NCBI GenBank assembly: GCA_003142855.1
Contig: PLNW01000074.1
Coordinates: 56,152 to 120,151, forward strand
Origin: Myxococcales bacterium
GTDB taxonomy: Bacteria; Myxococcota_A; Polyangia; Fen-1088
Direction: 5' to 3'
DNA length: 64,000 bases
Below the pieces are notes generated by a model. That model searched no databases, had not been told where the DNA came from, and saw only the letters and a program-made list of their open reading frames with translations. Shown here piece by piece: positions 22,712 through 31,535 of this stretch (position 1 is its first letter; each line of letters starts with the position of its first letter). A program made the translations under genes and the position numbers.

Positions 22712-25405
22712 ATGGCAAAGAAATGCACGCAATTGCTGTTGGTGGGGTTGCTGTTGCTGCTGGCCAGTCAAAGCCCGCATGCGCAAACAGCTGAATCCTA
22801 CGTTTGGCAAAGCGTGGCGATTCGAGGCGGTGGATTTGTTCCCGGTCTGGTCTTCGGCACGGTTGAAAAGGACGTTCTTTATGCGCGCACCGACATGGCC
22901 GGAGCCTACCGTTGGGACGCAGCCAGCTACGGGTGGATCCCCATCATGGACTGGCTGACCAGACCCGATATGAAGTACATCGGCGTGGAGAGCATCGCGG
23001 CTGACCCAGTCGACGCGAACGTGGTCTACATGGCCGTGGGAACGTACATCGGGTCCAACGGTCAGATCATCCGATCCGCGGATCGGGGAGACACCTGGCA
23101 GAGATACAACATCGCCACCTCCATGGGAGGCAATGCTGACGGCCGCTCGCTGGGCGAGCGCCTCATGGTCGATCCCAACAAAACCAGCATTCTCTACTTT
23201 GGGTCGCGCACCGGGGGGCTTTGGAAGAGCACGGATTCAGCGGCAACCTGGGCCAAGGTCGCCAGTTTCCCGGTGACCGGAACCAACCCCTACGGCCTGA
23301 GTTTCGTCGTGTTTGACAAGACGAGCGGGACCGCGGGCAACGGCTCGTCGACCATCTACGTGGGCGTGGCTGCCACAACAGCGGGCACCAATCTGTACCG
23401 CTCGATCGACGCGGGCGTCACCTGGACGCTGGTGACCGGAAGCGGCCCGCCTTCAGGTCTGATGCCCCACCACGGGGTATTGGCGTCGGACGGCAATTTG
23501 TGGATTGCCTACAACAGCAGTTCCGGGCCCAACAGCATCACCAGTGGCGCGGTTTGGAAGCTAAACACCGCCGGCGATACCTGGACCAACGTCAACCCGA
23601 CCGGGCACGGGGGCGGTATTGGCGGAATCAGCGTGTCGGCATCGGACCCCAATTATGCCTTGGCCTCAACCCTGGATTGGTGGGCCCCGGATGAAATCTA
23701 CCGGACCACCAATGGCGGAACCAGCTGGACAGCCATCGGACGCAGTGCCACCCACGACGCGAACGGCGCGCAATACCTTTGCTTCGGGCCTCCCAACTGC
23801 ACTTCTTCTGCTCTTAGCTCGGCGGGGTGGGCCGGTGACATCGAAATCGATCCGTTCAATCAGAGCCGGGCGTTCTATGTGACGGGCCAGGGAGTCTGGT
23901 CGAGCAAGAACAGCGACGCGGCCAGTGGGATTCTTTGGAGTTTCGAAGACAAGAACTTCGAAGAAACCGTGGGATTGGATCTGACCAGTTCAGTCAAGAC
24001 GGCGATCTTTGCCGTTGTGGGAGACATCGGCATCATTCGCACAGCGACCGATGCGCTTGATACGCCATCGCCAACTGGCATGGTCACCAATCCGAAATTT
24101 GGGAATGGCAACAGTGTCGATTTTGCGGGAACGAACCCCAATATCGTGGCCGACACTGGAACAGGAACGCAGTCGGGTGGCTATTCCACTGACAATGGAG
24201 TGACCTGGAAGCCTTTCGCAAGCCAAGCCGGAGGCTCGAAGATCGCGGTGGGGGCGGACGGCTCGGTCATCGTCTGGGGCACGAACTATTCAACCGACAA
24301 CGGCGCAAGCTGGAAAGCGTGCACGGGACTCTCCGGCTCGCCGCGTATCGCATCGGATCGGGTCAACCCGAAAAAGTTTTATGCGTTCGCCAACGGAACC
24401 CTGTACGCCAGCAGCGACGGCGCAGCGACATTCACCGCGGCCACCACCGGGCTGTCGGGCAGCGGGCGGGCGGCAGCAGTTTTTGGAATGGAAGGGGAAG
24501 TCTGGGTGGCGGCGGGAAGCAATCTGTACCACTCGAAGAGCTCGGGCGCGAGCGCGACCAAGATCACGGGTCCTTCACAAGTGTATTCGGTCGGCTTCGG
24601 CAAGGCCGCCACGGGCGCAAGCTATCCCGCTGCGTATATCATTGGCACGGTGGGCAGCGTGTCGGGAGTCTTTCGCTCGACCGACCAAGGGGTGACCTGG
24701 CTGCGGGTGAACGACGATCAGCACCAGTACGGTCAGATGGACAATGTGGCGGGCGATGAAGACTACTATGGCCGTGTATTCGTGACGACCCAGGGTCGGG
24801 GCATTCCCTATGGCCAACCCGGGACGCCTACCGGTGGAACCACGGGGTCAACCGGTGGGACGACGGGCGCGACGGGTGGAACCATGGGCGGTGCGGGTGG
24901 GTCGACGGGCGCTCGCGGTGGAACCACGGGCTCGAATGGTGGAACCATGGGTGCGACGGGTGGGACCAAGGGCGGCGCTGGTGGATCGACGGCGGTGCTC
25001 GGCGGAACCATGGGTGCAGGAACCACGGCCGCTGCCGGCGGGTCTCCGGGTGGGGGTGGCGCAGTCGCAACGGGTGAAACGACGGTCGCTGCTGGCGGGG
25101 CCACGGGCACCGGTGGAGAGGTCGCAATGGGAGGAACGATGGCCGCTGCCGGCGGGTCCACGGGTGGGGGCGGAGAAATCGCAACGGGTGGTTCGACGAC
25201 GGGAGATGTGGGCGGGGTCACGGGCGGCGGTTTGTCGACATCGGCGGGTGGGACGACGGCAGCGGTTGTCGCATCAACGTCGTCGAAAGGAAATGCGAGC
25301 AGCTCTTGCTCGATGGTCTACGGCAGGCAGGGATCGCGCTGGGAGCCGATTTGCATGCTGACGCTATTGGGTCTTGCCCTCATCCGGCCTCGCAAGCGCC
25401 GCTAG
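22712..25405 (+). CDS. Secreted GH74 xyloglucanase with C-terminal surface-sorting tail
   Basis: ATG 22712 follows AAAAGGAGAGCG and gives 897 residues. After a signal peptide (about 1-25), the GH74 double beta-propeller begins SYVWQSVAIRGGGFVPGLVF. Its motifs are LYARTDMAGAYRWDAA (catalytic Asp 61), MGGNADGRSLGERLMVDPN, YFGSRTGGLWKSTDSAATW and the second catalytic Asp at VVGDIG (about 438). GH74 enzymes hydrolyse beta-1,4 bonds in xyloglucan. From about residue 705 to 860 there is a Gly/Thr/Ala linker of short repeats. The end has a Cys-containing motif, a short hydrophobic stretch (MLTLLGLALI) and RPRKRR, resembling MYXO-CTERM cell-surface sorting. It is convergent with the amidase gene, 3 bases away. 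Together with the GH45-like protein it points to plant cell-wall degradation. Confidence 0.9.
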   Translation: MAKKCTQLLLVGLLLLLASQSPHAQTAESYVWQSVAIRGGGFVPGLVFGTVEKDVLYARTDMAGAYRWDAASYGWIPIMDWLTRPDMKYIGVESIAADPVDANVVYMAVGTYIGSNGQIIRSADRGDTWQRYNIATSMGGNADGRSLGERLMVDPNKTSILYFGSRTGGLWKSTDSAATWAKVASFPVTGTNPYGLSFVVFDKTSGTAGNGSSTIYVGVAATTAGTNLYRSIDAGVTWTLVTGSGPPSGLMPHHGVLASDGNLWIAYNSSSGPNSITSGAVWKLNTAGDTWTNVNPTGHGGGIGGISVSASDPNYALASTLDWWAPDEIYRTTNGGTSWTAIGRSATHDANGAQYLCFGPPNCTSSALSSAGWAGDIEIDPFNQSRAFYVTGQGVWSSKNSDAASGILWSFEDKNFEETVGLDLTSSVKTAIFAVVGDIGIIRTATDALDTPSPTGMVTNPKFGNGNSVDFAGTNPNIVADTGTGTQSGGYSTDNGVTWKPFASQAGGSKIAVGADGSVIVWGTNYSTDNGASWKACTGLSGSPRIASDRVNPKKFYAFANGTLYASSDGAATFTAATTGLSGSGRAAAVFGMEGEVWVAAGSNLYHSKSSGASATKITGPSQVYSVGFGKAATGASYPAAYIIGTVGSVSGVFRSTDQGVTWLRVNDDQHQYGQMDNVAGDEDYYGRVFVTTQGRGIPYGQPGTPTGGTTGSTGGTTGATGGTMGGAGGSTGARGGTTGSNGGTMGATGGTKGGAGGSTAVLGGTMGAGTTAAAGGSPGGGGAVATGETTVAAGGATGTGGEVAMGGTMAAAGGSTGGGGEIATGGSTTGDVGGVTGGGLSTSAGGTTAAVVASTSSKGNASSSCSMVYGRQGSRWEPICMLTLLGLALIRPRKRR
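24826..25262 (+). repeat. Low-complexity Gly/Thr-coding tandem repeats in the GH74 gene
   Basis: The DNA consists of degenerate units such as GGTGGAACCACGGG and GGTGGAACCATGGG, coding for variations of GGTTG, GGTMG and GGSTG. This is the linker between the catalytic domain and the sorting tail. The near-repeats make length change by slippage or recombination likely. Confidence 0.8.
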
Positions 25406-25408
25406 AAT

Positions 25409-27397
25409 TCAACGTGCATCAGTGGGCGGCAGCTCGATGAGCGGAATCTGGTCTTTGCGTCTGGGCGCAAGGTCCACGCCAATGAGCGGCGGCAGTTGCA
25501 GTTCCTGCACCAGAGACGTGGCTGGCTTGCTCCAGTCGTCGAGTGGAACATAGGCAAGCCGTCGCGGTTCAATCCCGCCGTCGCTGATGCTGTCGCGTGG
25601 CCAGGGGATGTCGACATGCGCGGCCTGCGCGGCCAGGACGAGAAGAAAGGTGATGGGGTTGTATGAGTAGATGATTTGGTTTGCAGGCAAGCCGGCGTGG
25701 GCTGCCAGGGCATCGGTCCAGAAGATGTAGGGCTCGATTGCGGCGGCCCAGATGCGACGGCGATCCTCCGCTGGGATCCCTGACAGCTCACGCAGTCCCA
25801 TGAATTCGTCCAGGGTGGTTTGGCTGCCCCACTCGTGGCGGTGCAAGATGACCAATCGCCGCAAGGCCTGCCGCCGATCGATCTCATTGCCGTGAAAGAG
25901 GCTACGCAACTCATCCGCGTCGATCTGGAAATCGTTGTTCCTGTCGGCCAGGGCCACCAGGAAAGCCCGCCGCACCAACGGTCCATCGGTGGCAGCGTTC
26001 AGATAGTGAAAGCTCTTGGCCAGCGCAAGCGGCGGTTTATCGCTGGTGAAGATCTCGAAGTGCAGCTCAGGGCCTTGTTCAGGCCCGCGGCTGACCGAAC
26101 CGAGCAACCCGACTCGATCACCCGCCTCGACTCGCTCGTCGAGCAGGGCGATCGAGCCGGATTCCAGGGCGGCCCGTTGCGCCGCCTTTTCTGGCGCCAT
26201 GAGGGCCCTCATCCAGGGAATCGGGTTCTCGTCTGAAAGTGCAGGCAGCGACAGGTGAAAGAGCAGCGAAAAGAAGGTAAGCGGACGGCCATCCAACTCC
26301 ACCTCGTGTCGCAAGAGCACGAATGAAGTGGAACTGCCATTCTGTTCGGCTCGGCGGGCCGCCACGATTCGGCCCCGCGCCGGCGCCAAGACTGGACTGC
26401 CCCGCCGCCCGCGCAGGTGGATGCCCGAGTGCCACAGTCGGGCCGGCGCGAGCGGGAAGAAGCCGGTGACCCGCTCCTCGCTGGCAAAGAAGGCAGCCTT
26501 GCGCGCGGCCAGCAGTTCGTCGCGGGTTCTGGGCACCTCGGAAAAGGCCCTGATCTGTAGGGGAAATGAATAGCCCCGCAGGGCCCGCAAGAGGCGTTTC
26601 CAGTCGAACGCCCCGGGATCCCACTTCTGTCGGTCCAGATCGACGTGCAGATGTCCGACGATGCCGTGAAAATCGAGTGGATGGGCCAGCGTCTCCAAGA
26701 GCGGCTCGCCGTCGCGCTCGGGAATCACGGGCTTCATCCTGGGGAAGATGCGTAGCAGAGCCCGGCTCAGGCTGACCAAGGATTGGTATTGCTCGGGACG
26801 AAAATCGTAGGCGTCGTAGCTCGCGCCGTTGATCACGACTTGGCGCCGCGGTCGGGTGCGGTACTCGGCTGGCAGTCGGCTCATCTCGCCCGGCTGATAG
26901 CGGCCGCGGTTGCATAGCTCGACGCCCACCGAGATGGAGTTTTCTTGTTCGGCGTGATAGGCGCGCTCAGCCAGATCCAGCGTCTGATAGATGGTGCCGT
27001 CGCTGTCGATCATGAAGTGCGCGGACAGCCCGCACCCGCCGCCCGGGCGCACGCGGTTGTGCATCGACTTGAAGCACGAGCGCGAATTCACGCAGCCGTC
27101 GAAGTGCAAAACCAATTGCGACACCACCCCTTGCAGATCCGCCGGAGTCCTGTGCGCCAGGCCCTTGCGTGCTCCATAGCGCGCCCAATCCGCATCACAA
27201 CAGCCACCGCTCTGGTCGATGCAGCGTTGGTCGTAGCCGTTGAAGCCCTGTTCGTCGCTCCATAGCACCACAGTGCGCTCCACATCGACTGGCTGGCCAG
27301 CCACCATGATGGCCGTGCCGTGGCCGGGAGGAGCTGCGCTGCCCGGCTGGGCCGCCAGCAGCAGAGCAAGAGACAGCAAAGGGAACATGGCGATCAT
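25409..27397 (-). CDS. N-acetylmuramoyl-L-alanine amidase fused to a degenerate LytM domain and an EF-hand
   Basis: ATG 27397 gives 662 residues with a signal peptide, so it acts outside the cytoplasm. Residues about 90-270 are an AmpD-type amidase_2 domain. The Zn ligands fit H99 (VLHFDG), H249 (VGHLHVD) and D259 (KWDPGAFDW), with SAHFMIDSDGTIYQTLDLAE between. This domain cleaves the amide between MurNAc and L-Ala. Residues about 310-455 look like an M23/LytM domain (WHSGIHLRGRRGSPVLAPAR, ELHFEIF), but the Asp ligand is His 327 and the first His of HxH is Glu 444, so this domain is probably not catalytic. Residues 485-496 form a perfect EF-hand loop (DRNNDFQIDADE). Expression or activity could depend on Ca2+. 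No immunity gene is adjacent. Divergent from the FHA gene. Confidence 0.82.
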   Translation of the reverse strand: MIAMFPLLSLALLLAAQPGSAAPPGHGTAIMVAGQPVDVERTVVLWSDEQGFNGYDQRCIDQSGGCCDADWARYGARKGLAHRTPADLQGVVSQLVLHFDGCVNSRSCFKSMHNRVRPGGGCGLSAHFMIDSDGTIYQTLDLAERAYHAEQENSISVGVELCNRGRYQPGEMSRLPAEYRTRPRRQVVINGASYDAYDFRPEQYQSLVSLSRALLRIFPRMKPVIPERDGEPLLETLAHPLDFHGIVGHLHVDLDRQKWDPGAFDWKRLLRALRGYSFPLQIRAFSEVPRTRDELLAARKAAFFASEERVTGFFPLAPARLWHSGIHLRGRRGSPVLAPARGRIVAARRAEQNGSSTSFVLLRHEVELDGRPLTFFSLLFHLSLPALSDENPIPWMRALMAPEKAAQRAALESGSIALLDERVEAGDRVGLLGSVSRGPEQGPELHFEIFTSDKPPLALAKSFHYLNAATDGPLVRRAFLVALADRNNDFQIDADELRSLFHGNEIDRRQALRRLVILHRHEWGSQTTLDEFMGLRELSGIPAEDRRRIWAAAIEPYIFWTDALAAHAGLPANQIIYSYNPITFLLVLAAQAAHVDIPWPRDSISDGGIEPRRLAYVPLDDWSKPATSLVQELQLPPLIGVDLAPRRKDQIPLIELPPTDAR

Positions 27398-27457
27398 TCG
27401 GAACCGGACTGGCGGTTTGACCTCACCGGGCAGCAACCCTATCATCGCCGCCTGCGC

Positions 27458-28159
27458 GTGTTCGACAAGCTAAAACAATGGCTCGCGGGCGGCGGCCTGC
27501 AGTCACGCCCGAGACAAAGGCGCTCCGGTCCCGTACCGAGGCCTGGCATTTCTGCGCATGCCGCGCGTTCGGCTGCCGGGCCTCCCGCTGCCCGCGACGA
27601 GAACCGGCCTGCTGGTTCGTCCGCGGCGGTCGAGCAACCCTGCCCCAATTGCGGTCAGCCCATGCTGGCCGCGTGGGGCTCGACCTGTGGAAGTTGTCGT
27701 CCGGGGATCTCTCTTCCCAAGACGCTCTGTCTTTCGGCGGTGGGTGAGCCGGGAGGCTCGCCCGAGCCCGGACTCGGCCTGGGCTGGTTTGTGGTGGTGC
27801 AATCGCCCGACGAGAAGCGAATCGGCTCGCTCATTCCGTTGGTCGCCGCAACCTCGGTGCTCTCGCGGGGCGTGCGACCGCCGGCGGCTGATGAGGAGTG
27901 GTTCGACTTCGCCGACGAGTTCATGTCCTGCGGACAGGCCATCGTCAGTCGCCCGGTGAACAACGAGCGCACGCAATCCTTTGCCATTCGCGATCGCGTG
28001 GATCCCGGCCCATCGGCCAACGGCACCTTTGTCGATTCCCACAAGCTCGGACGCGGCGAGGTCGTGAAACTCAGTGAAGGCGACATCGTGCGCGTGGGAA
28101 CCACCGAGATGGTCTTCAAGTCGCTGTGGTTGCCACCGGCTGGGCAGGGAATGCCATGA
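27458..28159 (+). CDS. Zinc-ribbon plus FHA-domain protein
   Basis: GTG 27458 gives 233 residues. A basic Pro/Arg-rich start is followed by a zinc ribbon, CPNCGQPMLAAWGSTCGSC, at about residues 67-85. A C-terminal FHA-like domain spans about 105-228. The FHA part has ATSVLSRG, a divergent site SCGQAIVSRPVNNERTQSFA and SANGTFVDSHKLGRGEVVKL, so the phosphothreonine-contact Gly-Arg and Ser-x2-His are only partly conserved. The protein lacks membrane segments. Its stop overlaps the start of the next gene (ATGA at 28156-28159), so the two are translationally coupled and likely work together. The phosphopeptide partner is unknown. Confidence 0.75.
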   Translation: MFDKLKQWLAGGGLQSRPRQRRSGPVPRPGISAHAARSAAGPPAARDENRPAGSSAAVEQPCPNCGQPMLAAWGSTCGSCRPGISLPKTLCLSAVGEPGGSPEPGLGLGWFVVVQSPDEKRIGSLIPLVAATSVLSRGVRPPAADEEWFDFADEFMSCGQAIVSRPVNNERTQSFAIRDRVDPGPSANGTFVDSHKLGRGEVVKLSEGDIVRVGTTEMVFKSLWLPPAGQGMP

Positions 28160-29985
28160 AGGCTGCGCGGCTTTGCCTCGCCGCCGCGGCGCTGGGGCTT
28201 CCGGCGATGGCCCAGGCTGGGTCCGGATTCTTGGCCTCGCCGCCAGCCATCGACCGGGGCGAGATCGTGCTTCTGCTGGGGGGCATTTCTCAGGAAGGGG
28301 CGACGCTGAAGCCGTCGTCGATCGAGGCAGAGATCGACGGAGCGCCAGCGGCTGCGCCCCAGTCGCTGGAGACATTTTTCGATTTCGCCCAAACCGCGGC
28401 CGAGGCCAATGCGACCTGGAAGTCCCCGCTGGCATTGGGGCTGGTCTACCCCTGGATCAAAGAAGTCCCCACCGCCCTTTCCGACGCGATTCTGGAAGGC
28501 GTGACGGGCTTCTTGAAGCGGCTGCCGGCTCGGAGCAATGCCTATGCGACCCTGTACGGCCGCAAACGCCAGCCCATTCCCAAATTGAAGGCGTCCGAGT
28601 TGGGCGCCACCTTGCACGATCTGGCCTACCTCGACGGTGACCGCCCCAATTTGGCCGATGCCATCCGCATCGACCTGGCCAACCTGCGCAGCGACGAGAG
28701 CCCCTGCAAAGTGCTGCTGGTGGTGAGCGACGGTCGTGACTTCACCGATGCGACGGGTGAAGGGCCGGCGGATTTCTCGGCTGTGGCGAGTGACATCGCC
28801 AAGGCCGGCGTCAAGCTGTTGCTGCTGTCTTTCCCGGCCCCGGATGCCGATGCAGAACAGAGCGGGAAAAGCCTGGCTGATCTCGCGGAAGGGGCAGTCT
28901 TTCACCGGGCAGCCGATCAGGCCTTGGAATTGCAAAGCACGCTGGAGTCGCTGGGACAAGCTATCGCGGACATGCGCCGTGTGCGCATCGAAATCCCCTG
29001 GTCCTGGCGCACCTTGGGCGGGACGCACAGACTCAGGCTGAACCTCTTCAGCGACGGAAAACGGCGGGCCATCGAGGCCGGAACCATCACCCTGCCTGCG
29101 GCCACCGGGTGGTTGCTGGGATTGGGCGCGACGCTGGCCGGGCTGCTGGCTCTGCTGGCGGTCCTGCTGGGCCTGCGCTACCGGCGCCCACGCGAAGAGC
29201 CGTCGCTGCTCGCTGCCGTGCACGACCTGATTGGCCGCGGTCTGTCCGCCCAGCGAGCCGTGGTCGAGCTGACCCGGAGTTTTCCCGAGAGCCTGGCCGG
29301 GTTGACAGCGACGGATCCGGCATGGCTTTCGCATCCGCGCTATCCGCTGTTGCAGACGCGAGCCGGGCGTCGTCGTTTCGAGGAAATCGTCGCCCTGCTT
29401 CGCCACGGCGATGACTCAGGGCTGGGCGATGACCTGGCCGCGGCCCTGGCAGAGGTCCTCGCGGCCAAGATCCCAGCCCGGCAAGCGGCTTTGAGCATCG
29501 CGGCCCGCGTGCCCGAGGATCAGCAGAGCGACTTCTTGCGGCTCGGGCTGGACGACCTGGCGTCTCACCTGCGCAAGGCCGGCGAGCGCTATCCAGTTCT
29601 GGCATCTCCGCGGTCCCGGGGAGCGGCCTTGGCCGTGCAAGACGCGCTTCGTGCTCAGAGTGGCGCGTCGCTGGCAGTCGCCTGGCTGGTACGCGCCGCG
29701 GGGCCGGGTCCGCGTGGCGAGACGCTGCGGCTGCCCGCTGGCCGGACCGTGCTGGGGCGGAGCCCGAGCTGCGAGATTCGCCTCGACCGGGACAAGCAAG
29801 TGGCCGAACAGCACGCGGCCATCAGTGAGACGCGCGGTCAGTTCGCCATCGAACCGCTGCAAGGCCTGGTCAAGATTGAAGACCAGGCAGCCTCATCACG
29901 CCAGCCGCTGGGCGATGGAGACACCATCGAGATTGGGGAGAGCCGCTTCGTCTTCAAGTGCGTGACCACCGGGAACCTAGGATAG
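28156..29985 (+). CDS. VWA-like/transmembrane/FHA protein
   Basis: The 609-residue protein has a signal peptide (MKAARLCLAAAALGLPAMAQ), then an extracytoplasmic region at about 20-300. That region contains von Willebrand-like strands (CKVLLVVSDGRDFTDATG, VKLLLLSFPAPDAD), although the MIDAS triplet is incomplete. A membrane helix at about 315-342 separates it from a cytoplasmic part. The cytoplasmic part contains helical repeats and ends in an FHA domain (about 525-605) with TVLGRSPSCEIRLDRDK, EQHAAISE and a QPLGDGDTIEIGESRFVFK strand pair. The layout is a sensor outside with phosphothreonine reading inside. Similar pairs of FHA genes occur in myxobacteria, but their function is not established. 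Confidence 0.75.
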   Translation: MKAARLCLAAAALGLPAMAQAGSGFLASPPAIDRGEIVLLLGGISQEGATLKPSSIEAEIDGAPAAAPQSLETFFDFAQTAAEANATWKSPLALGLVYPWIKEVPTALSDAILEGVTGFLKRLPARSNAYATLYGRKRQPIPKLKASELGATLHDLAYLDGDRPNLADAIRIDLANLRSDESPCKVLLVVSDGRDFTDATGEGPADFSAVASDIAKAGVKLLLLSFPAPDADAEQSGKSLADLAEGAVFHRAADQALELQSTLESLGQAIADMRRVRIEIPWSWRTLGGTHRLRLNLFSDGKRRAIEAGTITLPAATGWLLGLGATLAGLLALLAVLLGLRYRRPREEPSLLAAVHDLIGRGLSAQRAVVELTRSFPESLAGLTATDPAWLSHPRYPLLQTRAGRRRFEEIVALLRHGDDSGLGDDLAAALAEVLAAKIPARQAALSIAARVPEDQQSDFLRLGLDDLASHLRKAGERYPVLASPRSRGAALAVQDALRAQSGASLAVAWLVRAAGPGPRGETLRLPAGRTVLGRSPSCEIRLDRDKQVAEQHAAISETRGQFAIEPLQGLVKIEDQAASSRQPLGDGDTIEIGESRFVFKCVTTGNLG

Positions 29986-30045
29986 AAAAAGGCCCCACGA
30001 AGTGGGATGAAGGCCCATCCCTCCTTGTGGAGCCTTGAACGAAAC

Positions 30046-30073
30046 GAGAGGGCGCCCGCGCAGGCGCCCTCTC
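30046..30073. terminator. Bidirectional terminator hairpin
   Basis: GAGAGGGCGCC-cgcgca-GGCGCCCTCTC is a perfect 11-bp stem with a 6-base loop. It lies 60 bases after the VWA-FHA gene stop and 10 bases beyond the stop of the convergent lipoprotein gene. A smaller CCCAC-gaa-GTGGG hairpin is at about 29994-30006. The long stem suits termination from both sides. The T run is weak. Confidence 0.75.
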
Positions 30074-30082
30074 ACGACATGG

Positions 30083-31399
30083 CTACCCGCAGGTGCCGCC
30101 GCCCGAACAGGTCAGGCCGGCGTTGCAGACGCTACCTCTGCAGCACCGCTCGGTGCTGGCTCCGCAGGCTGCACAGGTCCGGGCACCGCCGCCGGTTGCG
30201 GGAGGGCAGGTCAGTTTCAGTGCGGTGCAGAAGGAGCCGCCCCCACCCCCACCGCCGGCACAGCATGGGTCGCCTGACCCACCACAGGCACCAGCGTCGC
30301 CAACGCAGGCCCCGGCCTGGCAAACGCCAGTGCCGTTGGGACAATCGGAATCTACCGCCACGCAGGTGCCGTAGGTTCCGCCGGGCGTGCAGCACCCACC
30401 GCCGGTGCACGAGTTGCCTGGGCAGCAGGGATTGCCTGGGATTCCGCAAGTCACGCAAGTGGACGCGGCCGTGTTTCCGCTGCAGGCCGTACCGGCGGCT
30501 GTGCAGCTCCGGTTTCCCGCAGCCCCGCAGCAAAGCTCGCCAGCTCCGCCACAGGCGACACAGCTATCGGAAGCATCGCCCACTGCGCACACAGCATGTC
30601 CGGCCGTGCAGGTGGTACCACAGCAGGGATCACCCACGGCACCGCAGGTTCCTGCATCCGACGCGCAAACGCCCTGCTCGCAGACGCCACCGCCTATTGA
30701 ATTGGGGCAAGCACCGCCAGAGGCGATGCACCGATTGCCGCCACCGCCGCCGAAAGGTTCGCAGCAGCCTCCATTTTCGCAAAGCGAACCCGCGCAGCAG
30801 GCCTGGCCCGCGGCTCCGCAAGTGCCGGGTGGCGCGTCCTCGGTTGCGTCGGTCTGACCATCCCCGGCCGGGGCGTCAATGGCGTCACGATTCGCTGGTG
30901 CATCGATCGCATCGGCGGCCGCATCCCTGACAGCGGTTCCGCCTGTTCCACCGGTGGTGGTCGTGGTTCCGGCCGCTCCGCCGGTTGCGGTCGTCTTGCC
31001 AGCAGCGCCGCCGGTGGCGATCGTCGTGCCGGCCGCTCCGCCGACGATGATCGTGGTTCCGGCCGCTCCTCCGGTGGCGAGGGTGGTTCCGGCTGCCCCG
31101 CCGGTTGCGAGGGTGGTGCCGGCTGCTCCGCCGGTCGCGGCGGTTGTTCCGGCCGCTCCGCCGGTTGCGGCGGTGTTCTGGGTAGCTCCGCCCACGGCGA
31201 TTCCGCCCACCCCACCTGTTGCGATGGCGCTTCCACCGGCTGCACCTGCGGTCGCTTTTCCTCCGCTGCCGCCAGGGCCAGCGTCGTGTTTCGCGCTCGA
31301 ACTAGAGCTGCCACCACATCCCAGAGCCCCCAGCGCCAGCATCGCGGCGCAGGTGAACCACACCCGGGGTGTGGACAGAGCGATCCTTCTTTTTTCCAT
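30083..31399 (-). CDS. Cys-rich lipoprotein with Gly/Thr repeat linker
   Basis: ATG 31399, behind a clear Shine-Dalgarno (GGAGG), gives 438 residues. The lipoprotein signal ends LALGALGC. A linker of about ten-residue units of the type ATGGAAGTT follows (residues about 45-160), repeated some seven times. The C-terminal two thirds are Cys-rich modules that start CG-x2-G-x2-CC and contain groups such as CENGGCCEPF. They presumably form disulfide-knotted surface repeats. The Gly/Thr linker resembles those in the GH74 and GH45-like proteins. No catalytic site is seen. It is probably a cell-surface or outer-membrane lipoprotein. Confidence 0.75.
   Translation of the reverse strand: MEKRRIALSTPRVWFTCAAMLALGALGCGGSSSSSAKHDAGPGGSGGKATAGAAGGSAIATGGVGGIAVGGATQNTAATGGAAGTTAATGGAAGTTLATGGAAGTTLATGGAAGTTIIVGGAAGTTIATGGAAGKTTATGGAAGTTTTTGGTGGTAVRDAAADAIDAPANRDAIDAPAGDGQTDATEDAPPGTCGAAGQACCAGSLCENGGCCEPFGGGGGNRCIASGGACPNSIGGGVCEQGVCASDAGTCGAVGDPCCGTTCTAGHAVCAVGDASDSCVACGGAGELCCGAAGNRSCTAAGTACSGNTAASTCVTCGIPGNPCCPGNSCTGGGCCTPGGTYGTCVAVDSDCPNGTGVCQAGACVGDAGACGGSGDPCCAGGGGGGGSFCTALKLTCPPATGGGARTCAACGASTERCCRGSVCNAGLTCSGGGTCG
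30930..31240 (-). repeat. Coding tandem repeats in the Cys-rich lipoprotein gene
   Basis: On the minus strand, units of about 30 bases encode near-identical ATGGAAGTTx segments. Point differences between units are few. Array length is expected to vary between strains. Confidence 0.8.
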
Positions 31400-31535
31400 G
31401 AGTCGACCTCCAATTGAGTTCAGCGTGTACCCAGACCCGTAGATTAGGGGCGCCCTGCGAAGAATTCCGTCATGCGATGGACACACACCTGGGACGATTT
31501 CCTACCCGAGTAACCCACCCATCTAGTAGGTAACC

